Assembly (NCBI GenBank): GCA_034190875.2
Contig: CM067354.1
Span: 46,396,245-46,460,244, forward strand
Direction: 5' to 3'
DNA from: Urechis unicinctus
Taxonomy: Eukaryota > Annelida > Polychaeta > Xenopneusta > Urechidae
DNA: 64,000 nucleotides
Of this stretch, positions 52,076 through 64,000 are shown in pieces (position 1 is the first letter of the stretch; every line of letters begins with the position of its first letter). The notes below the pieces were generated by a model. It had not been told where the DNA came from. It saw nothing but the letters and a program-made list of their open reading frames with translations, and ran no database searches. The position numbers were made by a program, and so were the translations under genes.

Positions 52076-52839
52076 GCTACAATGCAGATTGATAATGAGA
52101 ATTGCACTTGGCCAAAGCATATCCACGCATGGTATTACCGCGATAAATTAACTGTCAAATGCAAACGCCTGCATGCCAATTAGTGACAGCGTACAAATTC
52201 ACCTATATTGGTCATGTACCACAAAGCCAAAGTGTTTCTGCACTGATATGCCAAAAAGTCCACATTCCTTGCCATACTCGCCGTAATTTGTACGCGACGT
52301 TCAGATATCATCTGTCGCAATGAAATTGATTTGAATCAAACAAGCGAGTAAGTATGGGTAATGCTACTGACCAATTTAGAAGTTATTATAAAAATTATAC
52401 TCTTCGCAGTATAACAACAAGTCTATTGCAAATGTTTAGATATATTGAACATTAACTGCTTATTGTTATTGCTGAGTCCCTGATGCCAACATATTAGGCT
52501 ACTAGTGTGCCGTACAGACTAGCGGTAGTTCATAGATGGTCTGATGCGTGGCTATCTAGATTAAAGCGGAGAACAAAACCTATAAAGGTCAATTATATTT
52601 ACTGACTCTTGATTCGCATGCATGAATCCAGCATTTAATAAATGATCTATCAGTCTATTTAAAGGTAAACTGAAGTGATTCCCAAATCTCAATATGGCAA
52701 TGTCTATTTCATTTAAGTACAGACAGAGCGTTACAAATGGAACCATTCCGGGGAAGTTGTAAGTTCATAGTAGAGGTAAACGATATTAATCCTGCTATGG
52801 CATAGCCTAAATATTGACTTCATTTGATCGTTTGTGTAG
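52076..52839. other. Insert within copy C, no gene seen
   Basis: About 760 bases separate two adjacent parts of the family in copy C. I see no partner and no supported frame. Confidence 0.45.
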
Positions 52840-53010
52840 TATATTCATTCTGGTCTAATCAGAATCGTCTGGTAACTACATCGAATGAGCTTAAAAAGGA
52901 AAACGAGATCGTTCAGTTGTCTCAACGAGACTCTTGCGATTGCATATGCAGACAAATTGTGCATTTATGGGATGCATTCATGTTTTTTTCAGGGACACAA
53001 TGCACACAAT
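52840..53010 (-). repeat. Copy C, part 4 (matches right arm 41,930-42,060)
   Basis: Shares ctggtctaatcagaat, acatcgaatga, ggaaaacg and gtctcaacga with right-arm 41,927-42,010. It ends with a ttatgggatgcattcatg block, equivalent to ttattggatacattgatg. Confidence 0.8.
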
Positions 53011-53999
53011 AAGTACCTTTAAACCTTTAAATGTGCAACTTTTAACCTTAAGCTGTGACAAAACGAGAAATGAGCAACGTTTGTAGCAATGGGTACAGAG
53101 AGGCCCTTTACAAAACCTCTTATGTCTTCCTATCATTTCTTCTACTATTTATCATATAAAATGTGTTAAATGACAGTCCCCAATTAGTTTGCTTTTATCG
53201 TATGTCATTTCTCCTTTAATGAGACCTAGGATATTTTATGATGCATACAAAATCACATTTGTAATAAAACTAACATGTAATCGTGTTATTTGTCTATTGG
53301 CATGACTCTGTTGTTGTACCAATATGCGAAATGCTCTTACTTGAGTGAGGCTAGCTTATATCTAAGAGCAGCAGACGTTGGACCAAAGGTATACCACGTC
53401 TTCGATGACTAGTCCTTGTCTCCTTAGTGACTTTACGAACACTTATGAGGCATTAAACTAAGTATTAGTATTAAAAGTACACATTTCAGGCCCAGCCTTG
53501 CAATTACATTAATGTACGAGATTAATGGATTCAATGTAGAGCATATTTGCACTGTTATTCAACATCAACCACCCGTTAGCTTCATATAACATTCCATTAG
53601 ATGAAATTATTCAGTTTTATTCCATTTAATCTATGTATCATATTAGCACACAGTTGTATCTTAATAGCCGCATTATCGTTGATAACCTCAGCCTCCAACA
53701 CCGCTTATGATATCCGTCAACTGCCTAACCCTCTTATATCCCGCTAAATGATGAATGCTAAGTTGGGATTTTCAGTCTGATTAACTACATGTATGTAGGA
53801 CATGTGGTGTGATGTATTGATTACAAATGGAAACCTTCCACAAAACACCATTAGGTGAGACATTACGGAGCGAATTATGATTATCGGATCATTTCCTCAA
53901 ATATGCTAGGCGTATATTGAAGCTTTATGGCACAATAATGATGCATGTATGGTCGCACTCTAAACTTAACTCACAATACAGCAAAAAAACGCCAACGCA
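53011..53999. other. AT-rich DNA, no gene seen
   Basis: Only short frames and no clear repeat partner. Confidence 0.5.
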
Positions 54000-54160
54000 A
54001 CATGGCAGGACTATTTAGATTGCTCTAGACAGGCTAACTCGGCAGCTCGCTGGTTTTGGAGACAAATAGGGTGCTTGCGGTTTCTATCAGAGGCTATGAG
54101 GAACATAAGTATGAACCTTTGGCAGGAGCCTTCTGAACATGTAACACAGAACTGCGCGCT
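54000..54160 (-). repeat. Copy D fragment (matches right arm 41,640-41,740)
   Basis: Shares gcttgcggtttctatcagag, gctatgaggaacataagtat and a following ggcaggagcc stretch with right-arm 41,683-41,735 (acttgcgggttccgcctggg, gctataaggaacacgaatat). A second version of the same landmark is in copy C near 51,890. Confidence 0.6.
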
Positions 54161-55600
54161 GTCGGTCAAACTCATGACAGGACAGCAACACCACCATTCG
54201 AATCCACAGTTTAAATGTACGTAGGTCGAAATGATCTTTAATGATATAAGGTACCGTTTTAAAGACCTTTAAAGGAAATTGTAGGTATGTGAATATGATG
54301 TGGGGCGAATAGTGTGGAGGCCGACTTGAGGATAGCCGTGCAGGTTTTTACCACGATAGTTTGTCTGAAGAGTGTGACCAACGTTTTGATACTTCATGAA
54401 TGATTTTAATGAGTTATACAAAGTATATGTACTATGTAATATACTATTAGTTCTCAAAATTGTCTCACGAAAATTGGTTCCATTTGCAATGAGTACCACA
54501 CGTTGCAAATGTTTGTAGCTATTTATAGATTGAAACCATCAATAGACCAAAATGCATTATTGCCCTAAAAATACAATTGTAATTGTTAATACAATCCTCG
54601 CCAAAGCGACTTAAGTCTCGATAAATTGCAATTAACACTCCATATTCTTCGTAGCAAATGCGTAACATATTTCATATTTCAACTGCTGAGCGCCGTTGTT
54701 GAGGTAAATTGTATGAATCCTGATATGGTATAGCCTAATGGTCTTAAAAGGCTCTGGAACAAAAGTGTAAGGACCAAAATCAGCAGCAACGATTCGTTAA
54801 TTATAGCCGGTAAAGCATCGAGGGCGAATCACACACTAATAACAAATTTTGATATTGATTTGGTGGCATTGTAAATTGTTTCCAGCGAATTTGCAAGACA
54901 GCGAAACAGATTTTTAAGGTCTGACAAAATGGCATTATTATGGATGATATGTTACTAGCATACGCCATCATCGCTGACACGTGCTATTCAGACCCGCCCA
55001 CGCCATGGTTCTGCTATATTATCACGAGCCATTCACATTGGTCAACGTCCGTGTTCATCTTTATTTACTTGGGTCATTCCCACACGCCATCCACGCTGTG
55101 CGGTCTCAAGGGAATTCGTTTAATTTGCACCAGCTATACACACTCGGGTTCTGTTGAACGTACGGATGCTACACGATAGGCACTCGACTGCCCCAGGATG
55201 CGGTTATGTAATTACCGGCCGTGCACATGTCCGCATGCAGGTTTAGTTTTATAGTCTACAATAGGTTTTCTACATATTGTCGTGATGAACTCACTAGATT
55301 AGGTGTAAATGTATATCAATCCGTGTTATATGAAGGGCTATAAATGCCATTGTACTTTACAGGAACGCATATGCTGCCAAATATTCTGCTCGAAACAGGC
55401 GATGTACAAAAGAATTGACGAATTTGTACTATAATATGAAAGATAAGCGATGATGTTGCCCAACATGGATTAATTTAAAACAGGTAAATTTCTTATTCCA
55501 TGTGTTTGTGTTGTACATGTTGGGCTTTTGAGAATACGAGGCTTATTGCAGAGCTATGCAATAGAGCAACAGTACAGGTAGGTGCAATTATAGTGCTTAA
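54161..55600. other. AT-rich DNA with a GC-richer patch, no gene seen
   Basis: A 79-codon plus-strand frame (54,940-55,179) lies in a locally GC-richer patch but has no recognised motif. Confidence 0.45.
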
Positions 55601-55775
55601 CACACATATTCAAGCATGAAACGATTTATTTAAGAAAACAGTGTACACGATAATGTCTTCGTGCTGCTTGTCACACTTATATTCAAGCATATCACGATTT
55701 ATTCAACGGACTGATGTACACTGTAGTTTCGTTGCACTGTTTGCCACACTCAATTCGACAAATCACGATTTGATA
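55601..55775 (+). repeat. About 72-bp tandem repeat, 2.4 units
   Basis: Units begin at 55,601, 55,672 and 55,745 with cacacatatt, cacacttata and cacactcaat. Each continues with an attcaagca or attcgac block, then cacgattta or acgattt. Units 1 and 2 also share gtgtacac or tgtacact and tttcgt-gctg stretches. The units are diverged, so this is an old local duplication. Confidence 0.8.
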
Positions 55776-56989
55776 TCTCCCTTGCTGCTTAAATCTACCT
55801 ACTCAATTGTCCACTAACGAGGCTCCATACATTGTTAGTATTGTAAGACACCCTGTCGGAGTACATTTTCCTAGAACTGCGCGTCTAGAATTTGTATATC
55901 CGTAACAGTTTGCTAAAGTCTGTTTGCCATTCTAGCAGCAAGGCATTAACTTTTTTCATCAGCGAAATACTTGTACATTCCCACGAAGGTATTAGTGCCA
56001 TTGTGTAGTGTGCGCTGAAACCACGTTTTGCCACTCGTGCAGTGTCATACTTTGTCCAGAGAACAGGTCGAGTAATTATATACCGCGTGTGCTATTAGAC
56101 TTGATGGGCAACTGCTTTCCATTTATTGGCTAGAATAACCTCGTTTTCATATCGCATTCCTGATAAGCTTATTACTTTCCCAGTCATCCCTACCCTACTT
56201 TGTATGGTGTGCGTTGTGAGTCGTAAGCCTACTGTCGTCAAAATCGCGACAAACCATATGCAGAAGAGTCAATATGTTCAACCATAACCACTTCACTGAA
56301 TGTATGGGCATGTCTACACCTGAATGTCGAATCGCTTGCACTACATATATATTAATAATAAAGCAATCACAATTGTTCTCCCAATCGGTTTAGGCCAAAT
56401 TATGTTAGATTCAAACACGAGGAAGCCGTTAGTCTTTTGAGACCTACCATTAATTATGTTTTATGTAACTAATTTCGAATGTAATTATCACCCCTATCAT
56501 ACACACAAGATGCTAGGCATAAAATGTCTCAATTTGCTCTCGTGAATACTCTTTGAATTGAAAACCTGCATGTCGAATTGGCAATGTTAGAATATTGTCC
56601 GGCCACAATTGATGATGACATCAAGGAATCCGGAATACAATAGCAGCGATTACATATGAGAGATTTCAAGTGCACCTTGGGACAATCCGAGCTGCGGGCT
56701 GCTTGTTATGTCCATATTGCAAATATGGGTTCGGAGGAAAGCTGGCACCATTCTGTTTGCAAAAGCTAATGCGTTCAAGCAGCCCCCTACATTTGTACTT
56801 ACCACTCCTACCTTAATCGGGTACCATTATATAAACACATGAATTTCATCTGAATTTTTGTTTTCTTACGTCAAAAATACAATAAATGTGTCGAGTTTTT
56901 TGAAACGTCATAATGCTTGTTAGTTGATTACAAAGTCCGCTTTGACGGAATACAAGGGATATCACATATTATTATCTCAGACTGGCATT
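55776..56989. other. AT-rich DNA, no gene seen
   Basis: No supported frame or recognised repeat partner. Confidence 0.5.
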
Positions 56990-57330
56990 AATCAAAAAAG
57001 GCTGGTCAAACCGACTTTATAAGTGGTTGTTATTTCCAAATATTGCAACATTCGTTTCGCCTTTATACTGACACAGTACCGCAAATGACACCATTGCTGA
57101 CAATTTATGACACCACTGGCAAGGTAAATGCAATTAACCCTGGTATGGTTTTTTCTAGGCATCGTGTAAGTTGTATCATTCGTTAGATAAAATTTATGCA
57201 TTCACACCAATTACCTCTGAAAATTGAATTGGATGGTAATTTGCTGAATTGTCCTAAGGAATCGTTATGCAATTATTGATACGACAGACATTTGCTCTGA
57301 TTGGATGCATCACTGCAATTAAATTAGGTC
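56990..57330 (-). repeat. Copy E (matches right arm 37,130-37,440)
   Basis: Shares tactgacacagtaccgcaaa, gacaatttatgac, aattggattgga, attgtcc and gacatttgctctgattgga with right-arm 37,190-37,425, in right-arm orientation. A 69-codon minus-strand frame (56,992-57,201) is not conserved in the other copies. Confidence 0.8.
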
Positions 57331-60249
57331 ATTATTTGAACTCCGAATATACGATGTGATGTTATCGTGGGTATATGAATATGGGTCAAGTATTTAATTG
57401 TGTTCTCTGATTTCAAATGAACAATTATACGGTACACTAATTTACGTGACGTTATACTTATCTTTAATGTGTCAAACCTGCTTTGCGTCGCACCCCCTGA
57501 ATAACGCTCCTCTATTTCTTATTCAACAAAGAAGACCACAAACATATAGCATCCCTTATGTTTCCATCCCTACATCAAAAACCTACATGAGGCTGCTCAC
57601 AAAACTTAACGCCACAGCTAGGAAAGAGATGACAAGTACCAAACAATCATGCCATCTGCCCTTTTCATACAATCGCTGCGGGCCAGTTTCATCCGTCAAC
57701 ACGATGAATATTGGTTTGGAAGACAACAAATGTCATATATGAGGTCATTATTCTGCTTGGCAGAAGTATTTATGCAATGTTATCAGGTACATGAAGTAAA
57801 GCAACTACAGCACTGACACAGTCTACCCGCATATTAAACGAGAATAGGAGAGATTAGGCAACTTAATTCACATGAAGGATTAACAAAGTCATTGCATTTG
57901 AATAACTATGCATATGTTCTAATATATCTGCAAAGAAAGAGTCGTAATATACATTACTTCTGGCAATGAGTAAACGATAGAGATGGCTCATGCCCACTAC
58001 ATATTAATAGTTTGATAAATCGCCATCCATTTTCTGTGCATTATCCTTAGTTATGTTAGGCTAACTTCGGTGCCTACTTTTAAATATCCACTTGATGAAT
58101 CTGCAAATACAGAGTCACATTGACGAACGGAAAATGTCATGCACGACTTTTGCTTGTACTTCTCGGCATAATAATACTTTTTTGCAGCAATTCTAGCTTT
58201 GTGTATTTTCAATAACCTTATCATCCTATTCAGTTTCGCTGACAAGAGTTTACCCCACAGCCTTCCCCAATACTAGTATGCGTTGACATTACGTAATATT
58301 CATTAATTAATAGCGGAAATATAATTGATATCTGGTACCTGAGACTTTATTCCTAGAAGGCATGTCAAGTTATAACGCACCGGCTTAAATACCATCGCCG
58401 CAGATTTCAACGGGTTAATCTGTACTGGTGGCAAATGTCAAGCCAATTTTGAAGTAGACAACGATTATCAGCATGGAAAATATTGTCAAGGTATACATCG
58501 CCAATTAACAGCTAGAACTACAATTCCGCAACTTACAGGATAATTCATCAACATATATCACTAATAATATTGGTGACAGAACACCACCCTGCATAGCACC
58601 TTTGTAAACGGTACAGATAGACATAACATCTTTCCACTGTGTATATAGCGACTATTGTTGGCACATGAACATTACCACACGTGTATATAACAAAGGAACA
58701 TTAAGTTGAATGATTGCTTTTGAAGCTTCTAAAATACATAAGGGTCGCCTTGCAGGGTATGTTAGTGGTCGAGTCAGTGGTAGCTGTACATCTGGCTGAG
58801 CTGAGCAATACATGCGAGAGGTTTGTTCGGCAATCGTTTAAGTTAAAAAGCCTAGACGAATAAGTAGACGCAAGACCCAAGGGTCTAGTGTACAGCGCAT
58901 CAACATTCCCAAAATGAATGTAAAAAGCAGTTGGCAGTGACGTTCTTTACATATTATTGGTCCGGTTTGTCGGCAGCACTTGATATAATGACGTTTATGT
59001 TGCATTCAGTGACAGTGTGCGTGTTACGTTAACACAGCTCATACACCATACGTCGCATAAAAGTCACTGAGTTATTTCGATATAATCGATGTAAATTATC
59101 AGTGTACAGTACAAATATATGATGATTTCTGATATGAGCTCATTTATTTTGGTTGGTGCCCGGGTACATATAATATGTGATCACTCGCGCACCAGGTCAT
59201 TCACGTTCGTCTGCACCAGCGGGACACTGTAAGTGGATCCCTATAAATATATATCATTCTGTAGGTGACGTAATAGGGGATAAAGGATACACAGCATCCG
59301 ATGCATTTGTCATGAGAATGTACCCCAAGACAGGTTTAATGCTACCTCTAACCGATTTGTGACGATGTTTACAATCTCGGCCGGCTCATGCAATTTATCA
59401 AATTGCGCCCAAGTGGTATTTAATGCACGGTTTTACATAATGGGAGTTTCCTACACCCAGTGACGTCCAGATGCGATAAAAAGGGCGATGCATACTCAAA
59501 CAATACTCAGGGGTAGCACTATAGCAAGAACTAAAGAACATTCGTAGAATGCTGCCACACACCTCACGCTCAGATGCTCTGGCATTACGGAAAATATGTT
59601 AGGAACTAATATCGATTATGATGTAGACACTCTGTGCTGCCATATCTTAGAATACGTTATTACAATTTCAGTTTACAAATCGTATATGCTCTACAACGTT
59701 CGGAAGAGCTCCAGAATTTAAATGACATAACTAAGCAAGAAACATTATTTTACCCTCTCCTGGTAGTTCCTATTGAAACGAATCTCCTCCTTAGTATTTT
59801 AGGTGATGCATCACCTGGCGACTGATAAATATTGTGAGGACACAATGAGCTGATTAACGTAGAAAACGAGAAGACGCATAAATGTTTCTGACTATGGCGT
59901 ATTAAGGTCCACAGCATATGATGCCCGAGGATACCAACGGCTGATTTTAAGGCGGTGACGGTCAAAACCATATTTCTGTCAATGTGCCGGCGATGATATC
60001 TCAGCACACGACGCAATGTATTCATTTTATCTGCAGCATTCATTTCGTGTCTGTTAATAGTGTTTGTCTATCCAATTAGCGTTTGTGGCTGCATATACCA
60101 TCCTTATGGACGTATTCACCGATACACGTGTAGTCAACCATTAATCACAATGTAAACAACCTGTAATGACCATCGAGGACATATAATGGGCTTCGGCAGA
60201 TATTATTGTTCCACCACCTAGTGTAGAACAATGTAAATTAACTTGCTTC
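57331..60249. other. AT-rich DNA, no supported gene
   Basis: The longest frame is 114 codons (57,398-57,742 plus), with no recognised motif. A 61-codon frame at 59,177-59,362 includes GDKGYTASDAF, which loosely resembles the GDKGY region of some DDE transposases; alone this is not enough to call a gene. Confidence 0.45.
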
Positions 60250-60310
60250 AGAAAATGGACACATTCAGGACAATTTATTCCGGCCAAGTTAAGGTCAATT
60301 AAATTTAAGC
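60250..60310 (-). repeat. Copy F, part 1 (matches right arm near 37,215-37,270)
   Basis: cattcaggacaatttatt followed by gccaagttaaggtcaatta parallels cattcgagacaatttatgac and cagttaaggttaaccagg of the right arm. Confidence 0.6.
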
Positions 60311-60394
60311 TGATGTTACTGCCGGGGCATCTGCTTAATTTGATCAATAAGCGCACCATTGTCCGTTATCATGTTCCACTACGCCTTGCATTTA

Positions 60395-61115
60395 ACAAGA
60401 CCAGTAGTGCATCGAAATGGTAATGTGCCCTATTTATCCTCTGGTCATACAAGATAAAATGTTGCATAATCGACCCCTGTTTGCTATTTGTTTGCGAGTA
60501 CTGCAAAAAATGAACATATAAAAACTGGGATATCAAAGGACCAAAGGTTTTTGCGTTAGTTTAGCTCTTCATTTGCGCCGTTTCCTTGCGCAATACCATT
60601 CGGTTCTAACAAACGTTCATGTTTATCACTTCTAAATTGATCTCAGGAACATATGCCTCTTGTTTGGTCGCACCAATACAAATATTAGTTCTAAATGTTT
60701 GGCTTATGTAGTTGTTGTGATTGGTCAAATATGACACATCTGCATTTAAAAACACATAAAACAAACAAAATTTACATAAGAAATGCAATGCGGGTAAAAT
60801 AGTTCGGCAGGTATATCATCAATTGCACTGACTACATTAAAGCTGTGTTAATCAGTACTTGGGCACTAATTATCTGAATTTCACATGTTCGTGTGTATTC
60901 AACAGTTATGGCATCATCAGATGAAGCGGAATTTTATCAGTTATTATCAAACACTAATGATACAAACACTGATAATACAAACATGCAGCTCACATGTTTC
61001 AAGTCTGTGATGCCTATGTAAGGGCAACTATGTAAGGAGACCATGATGTCACTGAAGCCAGGTAGGCTGAAACAAATGTAGAGAAATAAGTGTGTGACAT
61101 GAATTCCCTTAGGAA
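60395..61115 (+). repeat. Copy F, part 2 (matches A 4,150-4,690, direct)
   Basis: tagtgcatcgaaa near 60,406 matches left-arm 4,163. The stretch 60,785-61,115 follows 4,372-4,690, with ctacattaaagct, gatgaagcggaattttatca, accatgatgtcactgaagcc and atgtagagaaat in order. The orientation is that of unit A and opposite to part 1 of this copy. Confidence 0.8.
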
Positions 61116-64000
61116 GTATAACACTGGAATCATCACATAATTCAGCAGATAAAGGCTATTGGTGTATATATTAAATGTGCACTAAATAAACCGTTAACAG
61201 GACCCGGTTCTTCTTAATGCGCAAAAATTACATTAAGTGACCGCTCTGATATTAAACCATGTCATTTAAAGGAGCGTATGTCATTAAGTCATTCCATATC
61301 CGTTAATGTTAGGACATAGCTAAATCTGTGGATTGCTGTCACAATGAATTCTTGCACATTGATATGGCAATCTACGGGTGATGTAGATCAGTCAGTGGTG
61401 CTCGGCGAGGGGTGGGCGGAATATTGTTATCACATAATACGAGAAGCACACACAGTCATACTGACTACGTTTGTGTATGTAAACACTCGTATGTAAGGAG
61501 CACCACATCTTCCCAGTATTGCCATAAACCAAAAGGAAACATAGCTAAGCAGAATTTACCGAAACGGATACAGAGTCAGGCTTCAATAAATCGCCTATTA
61601 TTTTGGACTGTCTTTAATGGAAGCTGAGCTTTACCTAAGAAGGGAGGTGAACAACAATATGCATACCAACGCCATAGAGCGACTAGAGTTCCTTATTTAC
61701 TTGGTAACGAATTGCAAATTAATTATTATAGATACTTTTATAGACAATGATGAAGATGCAGATAGTCGTTAGCGGAGATAGGGTTATCTGGCAATTCACA
61801 CCTGCTCGACCACCACCATATTGTGAATGAGTCTGCTGTTCCAAATACAAGACACACGTGTTGTAAATAATGGATAGTCGTAGACCGGTACAACTAATAT
61901 TACCGAAGAATGTCCTTTGTGTTATATCCTTGCAATAACAATCAAGCCGTCAACATCCTGTCTGTAGCTACAGCTCCGATTTCTGTTTATCAATGCATGC
62001 TGTTGATATCAGTCAGACCCAGGACCCTGCTGACAGAGTGACGAAGAGCAAAGTCGGAAGGTCTTATGTACACCTAATTAAGCTGCATATCATTTTCCAG
62101 ACGGAATAGCGTTTGCCATATACTCAAACGTTGAACATTGCAATCGTTCGTGTCTGAAGCCTGTACCATTCCATCATACATGTCTCCCTTTAAACTCATT
62201 ACATGTATCATTTTATCATGTGCGTGGCGATTGACGCACCAGTTCCATGGTAACAAACTTATAACCATGTTTCCTACAGTATGCTGCAAGAGAAGGGGCA
62301 TTATTTAATGGTCGGCAATGGAAGTATGATCTACTTTCGTAAAGTTTCGTTTACATGCATTGAGCGCCACGAGCCAATGCTGCAACTGCTTAGCAAACTT
62401 ATAAAACTTTGTCCCTAGTCTCGCAGTATTCATGATGCATACAAATCTAATGGTCGTGAATTATTCAAAATCTAGGAAGGCTTAACGCTGCCTTACTCTT
62501 AATAAATCGACAAATTCACTTGCAGTGCTCAGTAAGACCCTAAGTAGAATCGAATTGCCATAATAAGAGCGAATATTTGAATCGAGCTGGAGAGCTGCAG
62601 GATCGCATAGACATATATGTATTTTTAATCGTACCGTGCGTTTTACTATGTAAACGTTGTATTGCGCAGTCACAACAATCAATATTGGTTTGTATGTGTG
62701 ACAAAATGTGCTTCCGCTAGCAGCAGATATGACTCTACACTATTGCAGCTGAAGCGCATTAGCAGCAAAGTTAATATTGGCAAAATGCCAGGGCGCATAT
62801 AACCAACCAATTTAATTTAAGTGGTTCTTTTTTTTGACTGGGTTCAAGAGTAGTAAATATTCGATGAGTTTCACGGTGACGACTTTGTTCCTGAACAATC
62901 AGATGCAAGCGAAGGCCTTCAGTAAGAGATAACAATCGCACGATGTCTTTAGTTAGCTCAAGCACTACAATTTGTGATTCTTCATAGAAAATCAATCAGC
63001 ATTTTTTTTACGATATATAATGTATAGCCCTCTCCTCAAATGGGTAACACTTCAGAATTTCTATAAGTTATATATCGGAATTCTAAAGTTTTGCGTTTGA
63101 TTGTGACCATGGAATTTGCAACTGGGTCCATGGAAGCATCGCAGTTATTTATATGCCCAAGATGTATCTATTTTGAAAGCAACTTTGGACCTACAAAACG
63201 AAAGCAGGAGTAATTCGCTTGCAATATGTTACGATCCATAAGCAGATGAACGCCTACAAATGCAGATATCGCTGGTCAAACGCATTACTTACATCGTTAA
63301 TTGATATCGTTATCGTGATAACCGATGCTAGTGAAAGATGCAATACATTCACCATTCTTTCCATTCTGCGTTCAACAAATGTTCATTATGGAAACGGAAA
63401 AGAACGGAAAAGATGTAATCTTTCAATAATATTCTCATAAAACAAGATCAAATTAATGCTGAACATAAAATGATGAATGACGCTAGGTAGTGGGATATGC
63501 AACGATTATCCCAAGGTTCATCAATTATCAGGTTAATTAAGGAACTTTTTGGGGGCAGATGCCATGTGTCTCACATTGCATAAAAATGTACTATAAGCAA
63601 TTTGCGTTCAACAAGCAATCGAACGTTATGGTCAGTGCGTCTTGTATTCTACATTACTTTTTATGCTCGCTGTATATCACAAGGCAGGAAATAACGTGAC
63701 CATCTTGCATGTGAGGCCGTGAGTGGTATGAGGTGGGTATTGCTCAACCGAAAGTTTTGCACTACCATTATTTGACATATTGTGGTGTAAAATCAAGCTT
63801 TTGCTGTTAATAGGAGCCCTGTTTATTGGTGCTTAAGATCCGCCTTTGTCCTTATAATCTTACAATTTGGGTAGCCTCGAGTTTTCAGCGGTATGTATGC
63901 GTATATACGTAGTAGAACCCTTATGAAAACCTTTTTCTATCGGCGTCAAGAGAAATGCATGACTATCAAAATGAGACTAACCGATTACTCAATACTTGAC
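61116..64000. other. AT-rich DNA to window end, no gene seen
   Basis: Short frames only. Two minus-strand frames (62,482-62,682 and 62,771-62,995) have a mildly protein-like composition but no motif and no shared frame, so they are not called. Confidence 0.45.

Noticed and set aside
57398-57742. 114-codon plus-strand frame
   Set aside because: No motif and no second copy; length alone is not strong evidence in 64 kb of sequence.
62482-62995. Two neighbouring minus-strand frames with mild protein-like composition
   Set aside because: They are short, in different frames, without recognised motifs, and one is blocked by a stop just upstream of its start.

Overview
This window looks like eukaryotic nuclear DNA of a gene-free, repeat-built type. 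It is AT-rich and carries long (TA)n, (TG)n/(CA)n and (CT)n tracts. It has no run of overlapping or adjacent long reading frames and no operon-like layout. No intact gene can be supported on either strand in 64 kb: the longest open frames are translated microsatellites, or lie in one GC-richer patch that reads as a decayed gene. CpG is not visibly depleted, which argues against a heavily methylated vertebrate-type genome. I cannot name the lineage from the sequence.

The dominant structure is a very large inverted repeat. The left arm (1 to about 11,310) reappears as reverse complement in the right arm (about 34,270 to 47,946), with roughly 23 kb between them. Base 1 pairs with base 47,946, so the left arm may begin before the window. 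The arms are diverged and differ by four large insertions or deletions. The right arm also holds a nearly perfect 3.37-kb tandem duplication (38,691-42,064 and 42,065-45,439). The left arm is itself compound: a second, shortened copy (B, from about 7,788) of its own outer end (A, from 1) lies in direct orientation inside it.

The spacer (11.3-34.3 kb) has a different texture. It contains TA microsatellites, a direct repeat pair (16.2-16.9 and 31.4-32.1 kb), a short direct repeat at 23,959 and 33,426 that brackets about 9.5 kb, and two GC-rich islands. The first island (about 25.2-27.3 kb) contains protein-like stretches on the minus strand broken by frameshifts. The second (29.87-30.26 kb) is rich in GGGCCC-centred palindromes. 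A short broken coding relic with a coiled-coil look lies at 33,030-33,362.

From 47,947 to 64,000 the sequence holds a large CT/TA microsatellite block and older, patchy copies (called C, D, E and F) of the arm family. In C and F a middle segment is flipped relative to the A arms, so the family exists in two internal arrangements. Together the window looks like a nest of copies of one non-coding repeat family that has grown by inverted duplication, tandem duplication, deletion and inversion. Nothing here supports a working gene system.
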